Counted from the first letter of the stretch, positions 36,843 to 45,984 are shown. The stretch is 64,000 bases of DNA from Pseudomonas sp. CC120222-01a (GCF_003097235.1 NZ_QEQQ01000002.1:434001-498000), one strand, 5' to 3'. Numbers and translations: made by a program. Notes: a model not told the origin generated them from the sequence alone.

Positions 36843-38114
36843 TCAGGCAGCACCGTAGCGCTTGCGGGCCTCGATCGCCAAACCGCTACCGATGCTGCCA
36901 AAGATGTTGCCTTCCACATGCCGCGCATTCGGCAGCATCGCCGACACGCTGTTGCGCAGTGCCGGAATCCCGCTCGAACCACCAGTGAAGAACACCGTAT
37001 CAACCTGGCCAGCGCTCACGCCAGCCTTGGCCAGCAGCTCGGTCACACTGCCGCGCACCCGCTCCAGCAGCCCTTCGATCGCCTCCTCGAACAGCACCCG
37101 GGTCAGGTCCACGCCCAGCTCGCGCTCGACACGACTGAGGTCGACGCGGCGGCTGACCTGCTCGGTCAGTTCGATCTTGCTGGCTTCCACTTCCATCGCC
37201 AGCCAGTGCCCGGCGCGCTCTTCGATCAGCTTGAACAGGCGATCGATGCCCAGCGTGTCCTCGATGTCATAGCGCATGCTGCCCAGCGCCAGCTGCGACT
37301 TCTGCGAGTACAGGGCGTTGATGGTGTGCCAGGTGGCCAGGTTCAGGTGGTAGCTGGTCGGCATCAGCGCGCCGCTCTTCATCCGGCTGCCGTAGCCGAA
37401 CAGTGGCATCACGCCCTGCAGGCTCAGCTGCTTGTCGAAGTCGGTACCGCCGATGTGCACGCCGCCGGTGGCGAGGATGTCGCTCTGGCGCTCGGCCACC
37501 AGGTGGCGCTCGGGCGACAGGCGGATCAGGGTAAAGTCCGAGGTACCACCGCCGATATCGACGATGAGCACCAGCTCTTCACGGCTGATGCCCGACTCGT
37601 AGTCGAACGCCGCGGCAATCGGCTCGTACTGGAACGACACGTCCTTGAAGCCGATCTTGCGCGCCACTTCGGCCAGGGTGTCTTCAGCCTCCTGGTCGGC
37701 GGCCGGGTCTTCGTCGACGAAGAACACCGGGCGGCCCAGCACCACCTGCTCGAATTCACGACCGGCGGCAGCCTCGGCACGCTTTTTCAGCTCGCCGATG
37801 AACATCCCCAGCAGGTCCTTGAACGGCAGGGCGCTGCCCAGCACGCTGGTGTCGTGCTTGATCAGCTTGGAGCCCAGCAGGCTCTTGAGCGAGCGCATCA
37901 GGCGGCCTTCGTAGCCTTCCAGGTACTCGTGCAGCGCCAGGCGGCCATACACCGGGCGACGCTCTTCGATGTTGAAGAACACCACCGACGGCAGGGTAAT
38001 CTTGCCGTCTTCCAGGGCGATCAACGATTCGACGCCCGGGCGGTGCCAGCCGACCGTGGAGTTAGAGGTGCCGAAGTCGATGCCCAGGGCGCGGGCTGGC
38101 GATACGTCAGACAT
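36843..38114 (-). CDS. yegD: Hsp70 family protein YegD
   Basis: 423 residues matching the ATPase half of DnaK without the substrate-binding domain: phosphate-1 [13 protein letters not shown] near residue 10, phosphate-2 [14 protein letters not shown] near 190, and adenosine-binding [13 protein letters not shown] near 370. Its cellular client is unknown. It lies divergently from cbpA, encoding a DnaJ-type co-chaperone, and a -35 TTGATT/-10 TACACT promoter precedes it. The REP pair ends 9 bases after the stop. AAAAAGCTTCC upstream gives no strong SD. Confidence 0.9.
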   Translation of the reverse strand: MSDVSPARALGIDFGTSNSTVGWHRPGVESLIALEDGKITLPSVVFFNIEERRPVYGRLALHEYLEGYEGRLMRSLKSLLGSKLIKHDTSVLGSALPFKDLLGMFIGELKKRAEAAAGREFEQVVLGRPVFFVDEDPAADQEAEDTLAEVARKIGFKDVSFQYEPIAAAFDYESGISREELVLIVDIGGGTSDFTLIRLSPERHLVAERQSDILATGGVHIGGTDFDKQLSLQGVMPLFGYGSRMKSGALMPTSYHLNLATWHTINALYSQKSQLALGSMRYDIEDTLGIDRLFKLIEERAGHWLAMEVEASKIELTEQVSRRVDLSRVERELGVDLTRVLFEEAIEGLLERVRGSVTELLAKAGVSAGQVDTVFFTGGSSGIPALRNSVSAMLPNARHVEGNIFGSIGSGLAIEARKRYGAA

Positions 38115-38147
38115 GGGAAAAAGCTTCCGGAGGCAAAACGGCCGCGC

Positions 38148-38175
38148 AGTGTATGCCAGTTGGCTACAGAATCAA
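38148..38175 (-). promoter_or_regulatory. Sigma-70 promoter of yegD
   Basis: Minus-strand -35 TTGATT (38170-38175), 16-base spacer, -10 TACACT (38148-38153), about 34 bases before the ATG. Confidence 0.5.
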
Positions 38176-38211
38176 GACCGATCGTCTGCCTTGAGGCAAC
38201 CCCAAGCGAAC

Positions 38212-38240
38212 CTTGAAAGGCTATGCTTGACCCCTATCTT
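38212..38240 (+). promoter_or_regulatory. Sigma-32-like heat-shock promoter of cbpA
   Basis: CTTGAAA (38212-38218), 12-base spacer, CCCCTATCT (38231-38239), close to the RpoH consensus CTTGAAA-N11-16-CCCCATNT. It lies 38 bases before the cbpA start. Confidence 0.6.
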
Positions 38241-38277
38241 CAGATGCAACACGAAAATTCACATTGGTGATCCACAG

Positions 38278-39246
38278 ATGGACTTCAAAGACTATTACAA
38301 GATACTCGGCGTAGAGCCCACGGCGGACGACAAGGCGATCAAGGCCGCGTACCGCAAGCTGGCGCGCAAGTATCACCCTGACGTGAGCAAGGAGCGTGAC
38401 GCCGAGGACAAGTTCAAGGAGGCCAACGAGGCCTACGAGGTGCTTGGTGACGCGCAGAAACGCGCTGAATTCGACGAAATCCGCAAGTACGGCGGTCAGC
38501 ACGGTCGGCCGTTCCAGGCACCACCGGGCTGGCAGAGCCGTGGCGGCGCGGGTGGCGCTGGCGGTGGCTTCGAGGGCGGCGACTTCTCCGACTTCTTCAG
38601 CTCGATCTTCGGTGCCCGTGGCGGTAATCCGTTCGGTGGTGGCGGCCGGCAACAACAACGCAGTGCCGGCAGGCGAGGGCAGGACGTGGAACTGGAACTG
38701 GCGATCTTCCTGGAAGAAACCCTGAGCAAGGAATCCAAGCAGATCAGCTTCCAGGTGCCGCAGACCAACGCGGCTGGCCAGCGCACCGGGTTCACCACCA
38801 AGACCCTGAACGTGAAGATCCCTGCCGGGGTCACCGACGGCGAGCGTATCCGCCTCAAGGGCCAGGGCGCCCCGGGCGTTGGCGGTGGTGCCACTGGCGA
38901 CCTGTTCCTGACCGTGCGCATGGCACCGCACCCGCTGTTCGATGTCGAAGGTCATGACCTGATCATCACCGTGCCGCTGGCGCCGTGGGAGGCTGCCCTG
39001 GGCACCAAGGTGGCGGTGCCGACCCTGGATGGCAAGATCAACCTGACCATCCGCCCCGACAGCCAGAGCGGCCAGCGCCTGCGCGTGCCGGGCAAGGGCC
39101 TTGCCAACAAGAACGGCGAGCGCGGCAACCTCTATGCGCAGCTGAAAGTGGTGATGCCGCCGGCTTCCGACGCTGCTACCCGTGAACTGTGGACCCAGCT
39201 TTCCGAGAAAGCGGCGTTCGACCCGAGGACACAATGGAGTAAGTGA
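38278..39246 (+). CDS. cbpA: Curved DNA-binding protein CbpA (DnaJ family)
   Basis: 322-residue DnaJ-type co-chaperone. J domain [39 protein letters not shown] at the N-terminus with the HPD motif near residue 36, a Gly/Phe-rich linker ([24 protein letters not shown]), and the two substrate-binding beta domains; no zinc finger, which separates CbpA from DnaJ. It stimulates DnaK ATP hydrolysis and binds curved DNA in the nucleoid. The start follows a sigma-32-like promoter. It is directly followed by cbpM, which inhibits it. The ORF is open far upstream, but conserved sequence begins at 38278. Confidence 0.96.
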   Translation: MDFKDYYKILGVEPTADDKAIKAAYRKLARKYHPDVSKERDAEDKFKEANEAYEVLGDAQKRAEFDEIRKYGGQHGRPFQAPPGWQSRGGAGGAGGGFEGGDFSDFFSSIFGARGGNPFGGGGRQQQRSAGRRGQDVELELAIFLEETLSKESKQISFQVPQTNAAGQRTGFTTKTLNVKIPAGVTDGERIRLKGQGAPGVGGGATGDLFLTVRMAPHPLFDVEGHDLIITVPLAPWEAALGTKVAVPTLDGKINLTIRPDSQSGQRLRVPGKGLANKNGERGNLYAQLKVVMPPASDAATRELWTQLSEKAAFDPRTQWSK

Positions 39247-39248
39247 TC

Positions 39249-39554
39249 ATGAGCAGCACCCTGATCGTTCAACTGGACATGCGTACCCTGTGTCAGGAAG
39301 CCGATATCACGGCTGACTACGTGATCGAAATCGTCGAGCACGGCATTGTCGAACCTTCGGGGCGAACGCCGGAGGACTGGTTGTTCGACGATCAGGCGCC
39401 GCTGTTGGCCAAGCGCGCGGCGAAACTGCATCAGGAGCTGGAACTGGAGTGGGAAGGGGTGGCGCTGGCGCTGGAGCTGCTGCAGGAAGTGCAGCAATTG
39501 CGCAGCGAGAACAGCATGCTGAAGCAGCGGCTAGGCAGGTTCACCCAGATGTGA
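39249..39554 (+). CDS. cbpM: Chaperone modulator CbpM
   Basis: 101 residues; MerR-like fold with a helical stretch from about 68 on, starting MSSTLIVQLDMRTLCQEADITADYVIEIVEHGIVEP. CbpM binds the J domain of CbpA and blocks both its DnaK stimulation and DNA binding. Two bases separate it from the cbpA stop, so they form one operon. A GTG two codons upstream at 39243 overlaps the cbpA stop and is the alternative start. A REP pair follows after ten bases. Confidence 0.95.
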   Translation: MSSTLIVQLDMRTLCQEADITADYVIEIVEHGIVEPSGRTPEDWLFDDQAPLLAKRAAKLHQELELEWEGVALALELLQEVQQLRSENSMLKQRLGRFTQM

Positions 39555-39564
39555 GGTTTGCAGG

Positions 39565-39662
39565 CCCGGCCTCTTCGCGGGCATGCCCGCTCCCACAGGT
39601 ACTGCACGGCTCTCAGGCCTTGTGCGGTCCCTGTGGGAGCGGGCGAGCCCGCGAAGAGGCCA
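39565..39662. repeat. REP pair (family A)
   Basis: Inverted copies of GCCTCTTCGCGGGCATGCCCGCTCCCACAGG between cbpM and the acetyltransferase gene (convergent). Confidence 0.9.
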
Positions 39663-39680
39663 GCACAGCCAACATCAATC

Positions 39681-40196
39681 TCAGGTTGGTTCGGCACCCG
39701 GGTTCAGCACCAGCTGCATGAAGGTCAAATCCAGCCAGCGGCCAAACTTCACCCCCACCTGCGGCATCTGCCCGGTCACCACGAAGCCCAGCCGCTCATG
39801 CAGCCGCACCGACGCGGCATTACCACTTTCGATGGCCGCGACCATCACATGCTTGCCGCACCCTCGCGCCCGCTCGATCAGCGCCGCCATCAGCACCGGC
39901 CCCAGGCCCTTTCCACGCTGGTCGCCGCGCACATACACCGAATGTTCCACGGTCAGGCGAAAACCTTCGAACGGCCGCCAGTCGCCAAACGAGGCATAAC
40001 CCAGCACACCGGTCTCATCCACGGCCACCAGGATCGGATAGCCCTGCTGCGCCCGTGCTGCGAACCAGGCCTGGCGGTTGGCCAGGTCTACTGGGGTTTC
40101 GTTCCAGATCGCCGTGGTGTTGCGCACGGCGTCGTTGTAGATGTCGAGGATGCCCGGCACGTCGGTAGGCAGGGCGTCGCGGATTTGGTAACTCAT
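39681..40196 (-). CDS. GNAT acetyltransferase, methionine sulfone/phosphinothricin type
   Basis: 171 residues starting MSYQIRDALPTDVPGILDIYNDAVRNTTAIWNETPVDLANRQAWF, very close to PitA/MddA (PA4866) of P. aeruginosa as I recall it, which acetylates L-methionine sulfoximine, methionine sulfone and phosphinothricin. The acetyl-CoA motif RGDQRGKGLGPVLMAALIERA is near residue 95. It lies at the 3' end of the urt operon, 31 bases after urtE, as in P. aeruginosa. GAGACGC is a weak SD. The natural role is probably detoxification of glutamine-synthetase inhibitors, which fits the nitrogen-uptake neighbourhood. Confidence 0.85.
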   Translation of the reverse strand: MSYQIRDALPTDVPGILDIYNDAVRNTTAIWNETPVDLANRQAWFAARAQQGYPILVAVDETGVLGYASFGDWRPFEGFRLTVEHSVYVRGDQRGKGLGPVLMAALIERARGCGKHVMVAAIESGNAASVRLHERLGFVVTGQMPQVGVKFGRWLDLTFMQLVLNPGAEPT

Positions 40197-40227
40197 GACA
40201 GCGTCTCGCAGGGTCGTTGATTGCAGA

Positions 40228-40926
40228 TTAAATGGTTACCAGCCCGCGCACACCTTCGGCTTGCATGTTTTCGCCGCGGCCGCGCTGGATGATCTCGCCA
40301 CGGGCCATGACCAGGTACTGGTCGGCCAGTTCTTCGGCGAAGTCGTAGAACTGCTCGACCAGCAGGATCGCCATGTCGCCACGCTCGGCCAGGCGCCGGA
40401 TCACCGCGCCGATTTCCTTGATCACCGAGGGCTGGATACCTTCGGTCGGTTCGTCGAGGATCAGCAAGCGTGGGCGGCTGGCCAGAGCCCGGCCAATGGC
40501 CAGCTGTTGCTGCTGGCCACCGGACAGGTCGCCGCCACGGCGTTGCTTCATCTGTTCCAGCACGGGGAACAGTTCGTAGATGAACGCGGGTACTTCGCGT
40601 GCCTCGCGGGCGGGGAAGCGCGACAGGCCCATCAGCAGGTTTTCCTCGACGGTCAGGCGCGGGAAGATCTCCCGGCCCTGGGGTACGTAGGCGATCCCGG
40701 CGTGGACCCGCTGCTGGGGCTTGAGTGTGGTGATCGGCTTGCCTTCCCACTCGATATTGCCCTCGCGGGCCGGCACCAGGCCCATCAGGCAGCGCAGCAG
40801 GGTGGTCTTGCCCACCCCGTTGCGGCCCAACAGACAGGTGACTTCGCCGACCTTGGCTTCGAAGGACAGGCCGCGCAGGATGTGGCTGCCGCCGTAGTAC
40901 TGGTGCAGGGTGTCGATCTTGAGCAT
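40228..40926 (-). CDS. urtE: Urea ABC transporter ATP-binding subunit UrtE
   Basis: 232 residues. Walker A GRNGVGKT near residue 38, signature LSGGQQQQLA near 137, Walker B LLILDEPTEGIQPS near 156 and the H-loop EQFYDF. The TEGIQPS form is specific to UrtE rather than LivF. Last of the five urt genes; 128 bases with a REP pair separate it from urtD, unlike the overlaps elsewhere in the operon. With UrtD it powers urea import. Confidence 0.95.
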   Translation of the reverse strand: MLKIDTLHQYYGGSHILRGLSFEAKVGEVTCLLGRNGVGKTTLLRCLMGLVPAREGNIEWEGKPITTLKPQQRVHAGIAYVPQGREIFPRLTVEENLLMGLSRFPAREAREVPAFIYELFPVLEQMKQRRGGDLSGGQQQQLAIGRALASRPRLLILDEPTEGIQPSVIKEIGAVIRRLAERGDMAILLVEQFYDFAEELADQYLVMARGEIIQRGRGENMQAEGVRGLVTI

Positions 40927-40960
40927 GTGCGCATTCCTGAAAGAGTTGCTGTGCCTGCGC

Positions 40961-41036
40961 TGGCCCTTTCGCGGGCAAGCCCGCTCCCACAGAAGAACGC
41001 ATTCCCCTGTGGGAGCGGGCTTGCCCGCGAAAGGGG
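40961..41036. repeat. REP pair (family A) inside the urt operon
   Basis: Two inverted copies of TTTCGCGGGCAAGCCCGCTCCCACAG in the urtD-urtE intercistronic gap. Unusual in that it interrupts an operon rather than ending one. Confidence 0.85.
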
Positions 41037-41054
41037 CGGCGCAGGTTTCCTTGT

Positions 41055-41912
41055 CTAGCGACCCAGGTAGACCTCGACCACCCGCTCATCCGCCTGCACC
41101 TGTTCCAGCGACCCTTCCGCCAGCACGCTACCCTGGTGCAGCACGGTCACATGGTCTGCGATGCTGCCGACGAAGCCCATGTCATGTTCCACCACCATCA
41201 ACGAGTGCTTGCCGGCCAGGCCCTTGAACAGCTCGGCAGTGAACTCGGTCTCGGCATCGGTCATGCCTGCCACCGGTTCGTCGAGCAGCAACAGTTGCGG
41301 CTCCTGCACCAGCAGCATGCCGATCTCGAGAAACTGCTTCTGCCCGTGCGACAGCAGGCCGGCCTGGCGCTGGGCCAGGGGCAGCAGGCGCAGGGTGGTC
41401 AGCACGTCCTCGATGCGCTGGCGCTGTTCGCCGCTCAGGCGCGCAGCCAGGCTGGCCCACACCGACTTGTCGGTCTTCAACGCCAACTCCAGGTTCTCGA
41501 ACACGGTCAGTGCCTCGAACACCGTGGGCTTCTGGAACTTGCGGCCGATGCCGGCCTGGGCAATCTGGTACTCGCTCATGCGGGTCAGGTCGAGGGTGTC
41601 GCCGAAGAACGCGCTGCCCGTGTCGGGGCGGGTCTTGCCGGTGATCACATCCATCATCGTGGTCTTGCCAGCGCCGTTGGGGCCGATGATGCAGCGCAGT
41701 TCACCGACGCCGATGTACAGGTTCAACGCGTTGAGCGCCTTGAAGCCGTCGAAGCTGACGCTGATGCCCTCAAGGCTCAGCACCGTGCCGTGGCGGGTGT
41801 CGAGGCCGGCCTTGCGGCTGTGGCCCAGGCCGATCGCCTCGCGGCCGCTGCCGAGGGTGTCGAACACAGGTTCCAGCATAAATTCCGGGTGGACCGGGGG
41901 CACGCCTCTCAT
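41055..41912 (-). CDS. urtD: Urea ABC transporter ATP-binding subunit UrtD
   Basis: 285 residues; an N-terminal extension of about 45 residues precedes the ABC domain: Walker A GPNGAGKT near residue 78, signature LSHGQKQFLE near 187, Walker B LLLLDEPVAGMTDAE near 205 and the H-loop VVEHDM. ATG at 41912 overlaps the urtC stop by four bases, so the two are coupled. It lies upstream of urtE. The N-terminal stretch of unknown purpose is seen in other UrtD proteins. Confidence 0.93.
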   Translation of the reverse strand: MRGVPPVHPEFMLEPVFDTLGSGREAIGLGHSRKAGLDTRHGTVLSLEGISVSFDGFKALNALNLYIGVGELRCIIGPNGAGKTTMMDVITGKTRPDTGSAFFGDTLDLTRMSEYQIAQAGIGRKFQKPTVFEALTVFENLELALKTDKSVWASLAARLSGEQRQRIEDVLTTLRLLPLAQRQAGLLSHGQKQFLEIGMLLVQEPQLLLLDEPVAGMTDAETEFTAELFKGLAGKHSLMVVEHDMGFVGSIADHVTVLHQGSVLAEGSLEQVQADERVVEVYLGR

Positions 41913-42988
41913 GGCTGGCTCCTTTTCTTCAACAGGCCGACCACGCCTTTGGGCAGGTAAAGGGTCACGAGGATGAACAGCGCACCGAGGAAGAACAGCC
42001 AGAACTCCGGGAAGGCCACAGTGAACCAGCTCTTCATGCCATTGACCAGGCCGGCACCGAGCAGCGGGCCGATCAGCGTGCCACGCCCGCCCAGGGCCAC
42101 CCACACGGCGGCTTCGATGGAGTTGGTCGGCGACATTTCGCTGGGGTTGATGATGCCCACCTGCGGCACGTACAGCGCACCGGCCAGGCCGCACAGCACG
42201 GCGCTGAGCACCCACACCAGCAGTTTGAAACCACGCGGGTCGTAGCCGCAGAACATCAGGCGGTTTTCGGCGTCACGCACCGCAGTGAGCAGGCGGCCGA
42301 ACTTGCTCTGGGTCAGGCGCCAGCACAAGTACAGGCTGGCCAGCAGCAGGCCGACAGTCAGCAGGAACAGCACGGCCCGAGTGCCTTGCGCGGTAATGTC
42401 GAAGCCGAGGATGGTGCGGAAGTTGGTGAAACCGTTGTTGCCGCCAAAGCCGGTTTCGTTGCGGAAGAACAGCAGCATGCCGGCGAAGGTCAGGGCCTGG
42501 GTCATGATCGAGAAGTACACGCCCTTGATCCGCGAGCGGAAGGCGAACCAGCCGAACACCAGCGCCAGCAGCCCGGGCGCCAGCACCACCAGGCACAGGG
42601 CCCAGGCGAAGTGCTGAGTACCGGCCCAATACCACGGCAGTTCGCTCCACGACAGGAAGGTCATGAACCCGGGCAGGCCGTCGCCGGCCGCCTGACGCAT
42701 CAGGTACATGCCCATGGCGTAGCCGCCGAGGGCGAAGAACAGGCCGTGGCCCAGCGACAGCAACCCGGCATAGCCCCAGACCAGGTCCAGGGCCAGGGCG
42801 ACGATGGCGTAGCAGAGGATCTTGCCGACCAGGGTGAGGGTGTAGGCCGAGACCTGCAGGGCGTGATCGGCCGGTAGCAGCGACAGCAGCGGCAGGGCCA
42901 CCAGCAGCAGGACGACGACCGCGCCGATGGCCAGCGACAGCCGTGGCCCGGCCTTTTGCGAAGCGGTGACAAGCAGTGGCTGGTTCAT
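41909..42988 (-). CDS. urtC: Urea ABC transporter permease UrtC
   Basis: 359 residues, about ten hydrophobic helices, of the LivM type (ALDLVWGYAGLLSLGHGLFFALGGYAMGMY and GGRGTLIGPLLGAGLVNGMKSWFTVAFPEFW). UrtB and UrtC form the membrane channel for urea. Overlaps urtB at its start by one base (TGATG) and urtD at its end by four, a compact translationally coupled operon. The TVAFPEFWLFFLGALFILVTLYLPKGVVGL end is conserved in UrtC. Confidence 0.94.
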   Translation of the reverse strand: MNQPLLVTASQKAGPRLSLAIGAVVVLLLVALPLLSLLPADHALQVSAYTLTLVGKILCYAIVALALDLVWGYAGLLSLGHGLFFALGGYAMGMYLMRQAAGDGLPGFMTFLSWSELPWYWAGTQHFAWALCLVVLAPGLLALVFGWFAFRSRIKGVYFSIMTQALTFAGMLLFFRNETGFGGNNGFTNFRTILGFDITAQGTRAVLFLLTVGLLLASLYLCWRLTQSKFGRLLTAVRDAENRLMFCGYDPRGFKLLVWVLSAVLCGLAGALYVPQVGIINPSEMSPTNSIEAAVWVALGGRGTLIGPLLGAGLVNGMKSWFTVAFPEFWLFFLGALFILVTLYLPKGVVGLLKKRSQP

Positions 42989-44475
42989 CAGTCGATTACC
43001 CGTCCCTTGAGGGCAAACAGGCCTTGCGGGCGCTTCTGGATGAACAGAATGATCAACGCAAGGATGAGGATCTTGCCGAGCACCGCACCGATCTGCGGCT
43101 CCAGCAGCTTGTTGGCTATCCCTAGGCCGAACGCTGCCCAGAGGCTTCCGGCCAGCTGCCCGACGCCGCCGAGCACCACCACCAGGAACGAGTCGATGAT
43201 GTAGCTCTGGCCCAGGTCCGGGCCAACGTTGCCGACCTGGCTCAGGGCCACGCCGCCCAGGCCGGCGATGCCGGAGCCGAGGCCGAAGGCGAGCATGTCG
43301 ACGCGCCCGGTCGAGACGCCGCAGCAGGCCGCCATGTTGCGGTTCTGGGTGACGGCGCGCACGTTCAGGCCCAGGCGTGTGCGGTTGAGCAGCAGCCAGG
43401 TGAGCAGCACCACGGCGAGGGCGAAGCCGATGATCACCAGGCGGTTGTACGGCAGCACCAGGTTGGGCAGCAGCTGGATGCCGCCGGACAGCCAGGCCGG
43501 GTTGCTGACTTCGACGTTCTGCGCGCCGAACAACAGACGGATGGCCTGGATCAGGATCAGGCTGATGCCCCAGGTCGCCAGCAGGGTTTCCAGCGGGCGA
43601 CCGTAGAGGTGGCGGATCACCGTGCGTTCCAGGGCCATGCCGACCCCGGCGCTGACCGCGAAGGCCACCGGCAGGGCGATCAGCGGGTAGAACTCGATGG
43701 CGCCGGGAGCGTAGCGCTGCAGCAGCACCTGGACCATGTAGGTGCTGTAGGCGCCGAGCATGAGCATCTCGCCGTGGGCCATGTTGATCACCCCGAGCAG
43801 ACCGAAGGTGATCGCCAGGCCCAGCGCGGCCAGCAGCAGGATCGAGCCCAGCGACAGGCCGCTGAAGGCCTGGCCGAGCAGTTCGCCGACCAGCAGCTTG
43901 CGCTTGACCTGGGCCAGGCTGGTTTCGGCAGCGGTGCGCACGGCCGCATCGCTCTCGGCGCCCGGTTGCAACAGCGCTTCGAGGCGGGTGCGGGCCAGCG
44001 GGTCACCGGTTTCGCCGAGCAGGCGCACGGCAGCCAGGCGCACAGCCGGCTCGCTGGCGCCCAGTTGCAGGTTGGCCAAGGCCAGGCCGAGGGCGGCGTG
44101 CACGGCGGGGTCCACTTCGAGGGCGAAGCGCCGGTCAAGGAAGGCCATCTGTGCCGGTTGCGCGCTCTTTTGCAGTTGTTGGGCGGCAGCCAGGCGCGTG
44201 GCGTTGTCGTCGCTGAGCAGTTGGTGACTGGCCAAGGCGTTGTCGATCAGGCCGCGCAGGCGGTTGTTCAGGCGTACCTTGCGCGTGTCATCGGCGGCGA
44301 TGCGGCCCTGGCGCAGGTTGTCCAGCAGCGGCAGGCGCGCGGCATCGGGTTGTGCCGCCCAGCTTTCGAGCAGTCGGGCCTGCTCGGCGGGCTTGGCGGT
44401 GAGGAAGAATTCGCCCTCGCTGGCCTGGGTTGCCAGAGGGATTAGCAGGAACAGGGTGAGCAGCAGTCTGAGCAT
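42988..44475 (-). CDS. urtB: Urea ABC transporter permease UrtB (with periplasmic N-terminal domain)
   Basis: 495 residues. The C-terminal 290 residues are a LivH-like permease (GQAFSGLSLGSILLLAALGLAITFGLLGVINMAHGEMLMLGAYSTYM). The first about 200 are a cleavable-signal-like segment (MLRLLLTLFLLIPLATQA) followed by an Ala/Leu-rich helical periplasmic domain (AEQARLLESWAAQPDAARLPLLDNL), which is typical of UrtB and absent from LivH. Its role is unknown. Start at 44475 gives a normal signal peptide. A REP pair lies between urtA and this gene. Confidence 0.93.
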   Translation of the reverse strand: MLRLLLTLFLLIPLATQASEGEFFLTAKPAEQARLLESWAAQPDAARLPLLDNLRQGRIAADDTRKVRLNNRLRGLIDNALASHQLLSDDNATRLAAAQQLQKSAQPAQMAFLDRRFALEVDPAVHAALGLALANLQLGASEPAVRLAAVRLLGETGDPLARTRLEALLQPGAESDAAVRTAAETSLAQVKRKLLVGELLGQAFSGLSLGSILLLAALGLAITFGLLGVINMAHGEMLMLGAYSTYMVQVLLQRYAPGAIEFYPLIALPVAFAVSAGVGMALERTVIRHLYGRPLETLLATWGISLILIQAIRLLFGAQNVEVSNPAWLSGGIQLLPNLVLPYNRLVIIGFALAVVLLTWLLLNRTRLGLNVRAVTQNRNMAACCGVSTGRVDMLAFGLGSGIAGLGGVALSQVGNVGPDLGQSYIIDSFLVVVLGGVGQLAGSLWAAFGLGIANKLLEPQIGAVLGKILILALIILFIQKRPQGLFALKGRVID

Positions 44476-44505
44476 GCGGGTAATCCTGAAAATCGGCGGT
44501 GGATT

Positions 44506-44591
44506 CTTCGCGGGCATGCCCGCTCCCACAGGTACACTGCATGGCCCCTGTGGGAGCGGGCGAGCCCGCGAATGGGCTGCAGAGCAGCCCC
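44506..44591. repeat. REP pair (family A) between urtA and urtB
   Basis: Inverted copies of TTCGCGGGCATGCCCGCTCCCACAGG in the urtA-urtB gap, followed by a GGGCTGCAGAGCAGCCC stem. The position mirrors the hairpin between livK and livH, where the binding protein is followed by the permease. Confidence 0.9.
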
Positions 44592-44598
44592 AGTGCAC

Positions 44599-45864
44599 TC
44601 AGTTACCTTTCACTGCATAGTCCGGACGCTTGTCGTTACCCGGAATGAACGGGCTCCATGGCTGCGCCCGCAGCGGCTGCTCGGTTTCCCAGACCACGCT
44701 GAACTGCCCGTCATCCTGGATCTCGCCGATCATCACCGGCTTGTGCAGGTGGTGGTTGGTCTTGTCCATGGTCAGGGTGAAGCCCGACGGTGCCTTGAAG
44801 GTCTGCCCGGCCAGCGCCTCGCGGACCTTGTCGACGTCGGTGGACTTGGCCTTCTCGGCGGCCTGGGCCCACATGTGGATGCCCACGTAGGTGGCTTCCA
44901 TCGGGTCGTTGGTCACGGCCTTGTCGGCCCCCGGCAGGCCCTTGGCCTTGGCGTAGGCCTTCCAGTCGGCGACGAACTTCTGGTTGACCGGGTTATCCAC
45001 CGACTCGAAGTAGTTCCACGCCGCCAGGTGACCCACCAGCGGCTTGGTGTCGATACCGCGCAGCTCTTCTTCACCCACCGAGAACGCCACCACCGGCACA
45101 TCGGTGGCCTTCAGGCCCTGGTTGGCCAGTTCCTTGTAGAACGGCACGTTGGAGTCGCCGTTGACGGTGGAGATCACCGCGGTCTTGCCGCCGGCGGAGA
45201 ACTTCTTGATGTTGGCGACGATGGTCTGGTAATCGGCATGGCCGAACGGCGTGTAGACCTCTTCGATGTCCTTGTCGGCTACGCCCTTGCTGTGCAGGAA
45301 GGCGCGCAGGATCTTGTTGGTGGTGCGCGGGTAGACGTAGTCGGTGCCCAGCAGGAAGAAGCGCTTGGCGCTACCGCCGTCCTCGCTCATCAGGTATTCC
45401 ACGGCCGGAATGGCCTGCTGGTTGGGTGCGGCGCCGGTGTAGAACACGTTCGGCGACATCTCTTCACCCTCGTACTGCACTGGGTAGAACAGCAGGCCGT
45501 TGAGTTCTTCGAACACTGGCAGCACCGACTTGCGCGACACCGACGTCCAGCAGCCGAACACCACTGCGACCTTGTCCTGGGTCAGCAGCTGACGGCTCTT
45601 TTCAGCGAACAGCGGCCAGTTGGAGGCTGGGTCGACCACCACCGGTTCCAGCAGCTTGCCGTTCACACCGCCCTTGGCGTTGATCTCGTCGATGGTCATC
45701 AGCGCCATGTCCTTGAGCGACGTCTCGGAAATCGCCATGGTCCCGGACAGCGAATGCAGGATGCCGACCTTGATGGTTTCGGCGGCCTGGATGCTCCAGC
45801 TCAGGCCCATCGCCGCAAGCGATGCACTGAGGGTAAAGGCCTTGATCAGACTGCGACGCTTCAT
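44599..45864 (-). CDS. urtA: Urea ABC transporter substrate-binding protein UrtA
   Basis: 421-residue precursor. The N-terminus MKRRSLIKAFTLSASLAAMGLSWSIQA has a twin-arginine-like RRSLIK motif, so export may be by Tat. The mature part (AETIKVGILHSLSGTMAISETSLKD) is a type I periplasmic binding fold with DPASNWPLFAEKSRQLL and FGCWTSVSRKSVLPVFEELNGLLFYPVQYEG, a UrtA landmark. It binds urea (and short amides) and delivers it to UrtBC. A sigma-54 promoter and NtrC-like site precede the gene, so expression should rise under nitrogen limitation. GGAGAG lies upstream of the ATG. Confidence 0.95.
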   Translation of the reverse strand: MKRRSLIKAFTLSASLAAMGLSWSIQAAETIKVGILHSLSGTMAISETSLKDMALMTIDEINAKGGVNGKLLEPVVVDPASNWPLFAEKSRQLLTQDKVAVVFGCWTSVSRKSVLPVFEELNGLLFYPVQYEGEEMSPNVFYTGAAPNQQAIPAVEYLMSEDGGSAKRFFLLGTDYVYPRTTNKILRAFLHSKGVADKDIEEVYTPFGHADYQTIVANIKKFSAGGKTAVISTVNGDSNVPFYKELANQGLKATDVPVVAFSVGEEELRGIDTKPLVGHLAAWNYFESVDNPVNQKFVADWKAYAKAKGLPGADKAVTNDPMEATYVGIHMWAQAAEKAKSTDVDKVREALAGQTFKAPSGFTLTMDKTNHHLHKPVMIGEIQDDGQFSVVWETEQPLRAQPWSPFIPGNDKRPDYAVKGN

Positions 45865-45915
45865 GTGCTCTCTCCGCTGAGTTTTTTATGGTGTTGGGCA
45901 AGCGGGGAGGGGCGT

Positions 45916-45931
45916 TGCAAGGGGTGTGCCT
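45916..45931 (-). promoter_or_regulatory. Sigma-54 promoter of urtABCDE
   Basis: Minus strand AGGCAC-ACCCC-TTGCA, GG and GC ten bases apart, close to TGGCAC-N5-TTGCA. Predicted start about 12 bases downstream gives a leader of about 41 bases to urtA. Confidence 0.7.
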
Positions 45932-45984
45932 AACGGCGGGAGGTGCGTAGTAGAGGGGTTGTGCGAGGTGTTGGGGCGTTTTGC

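Noticed and set aside
40193..41089. 298-codon frame on the minus strand across urtE
   Set aside because: It is an out-of-frame shadow of urtE that runs through a REP element; urtE has all ABC motifs.
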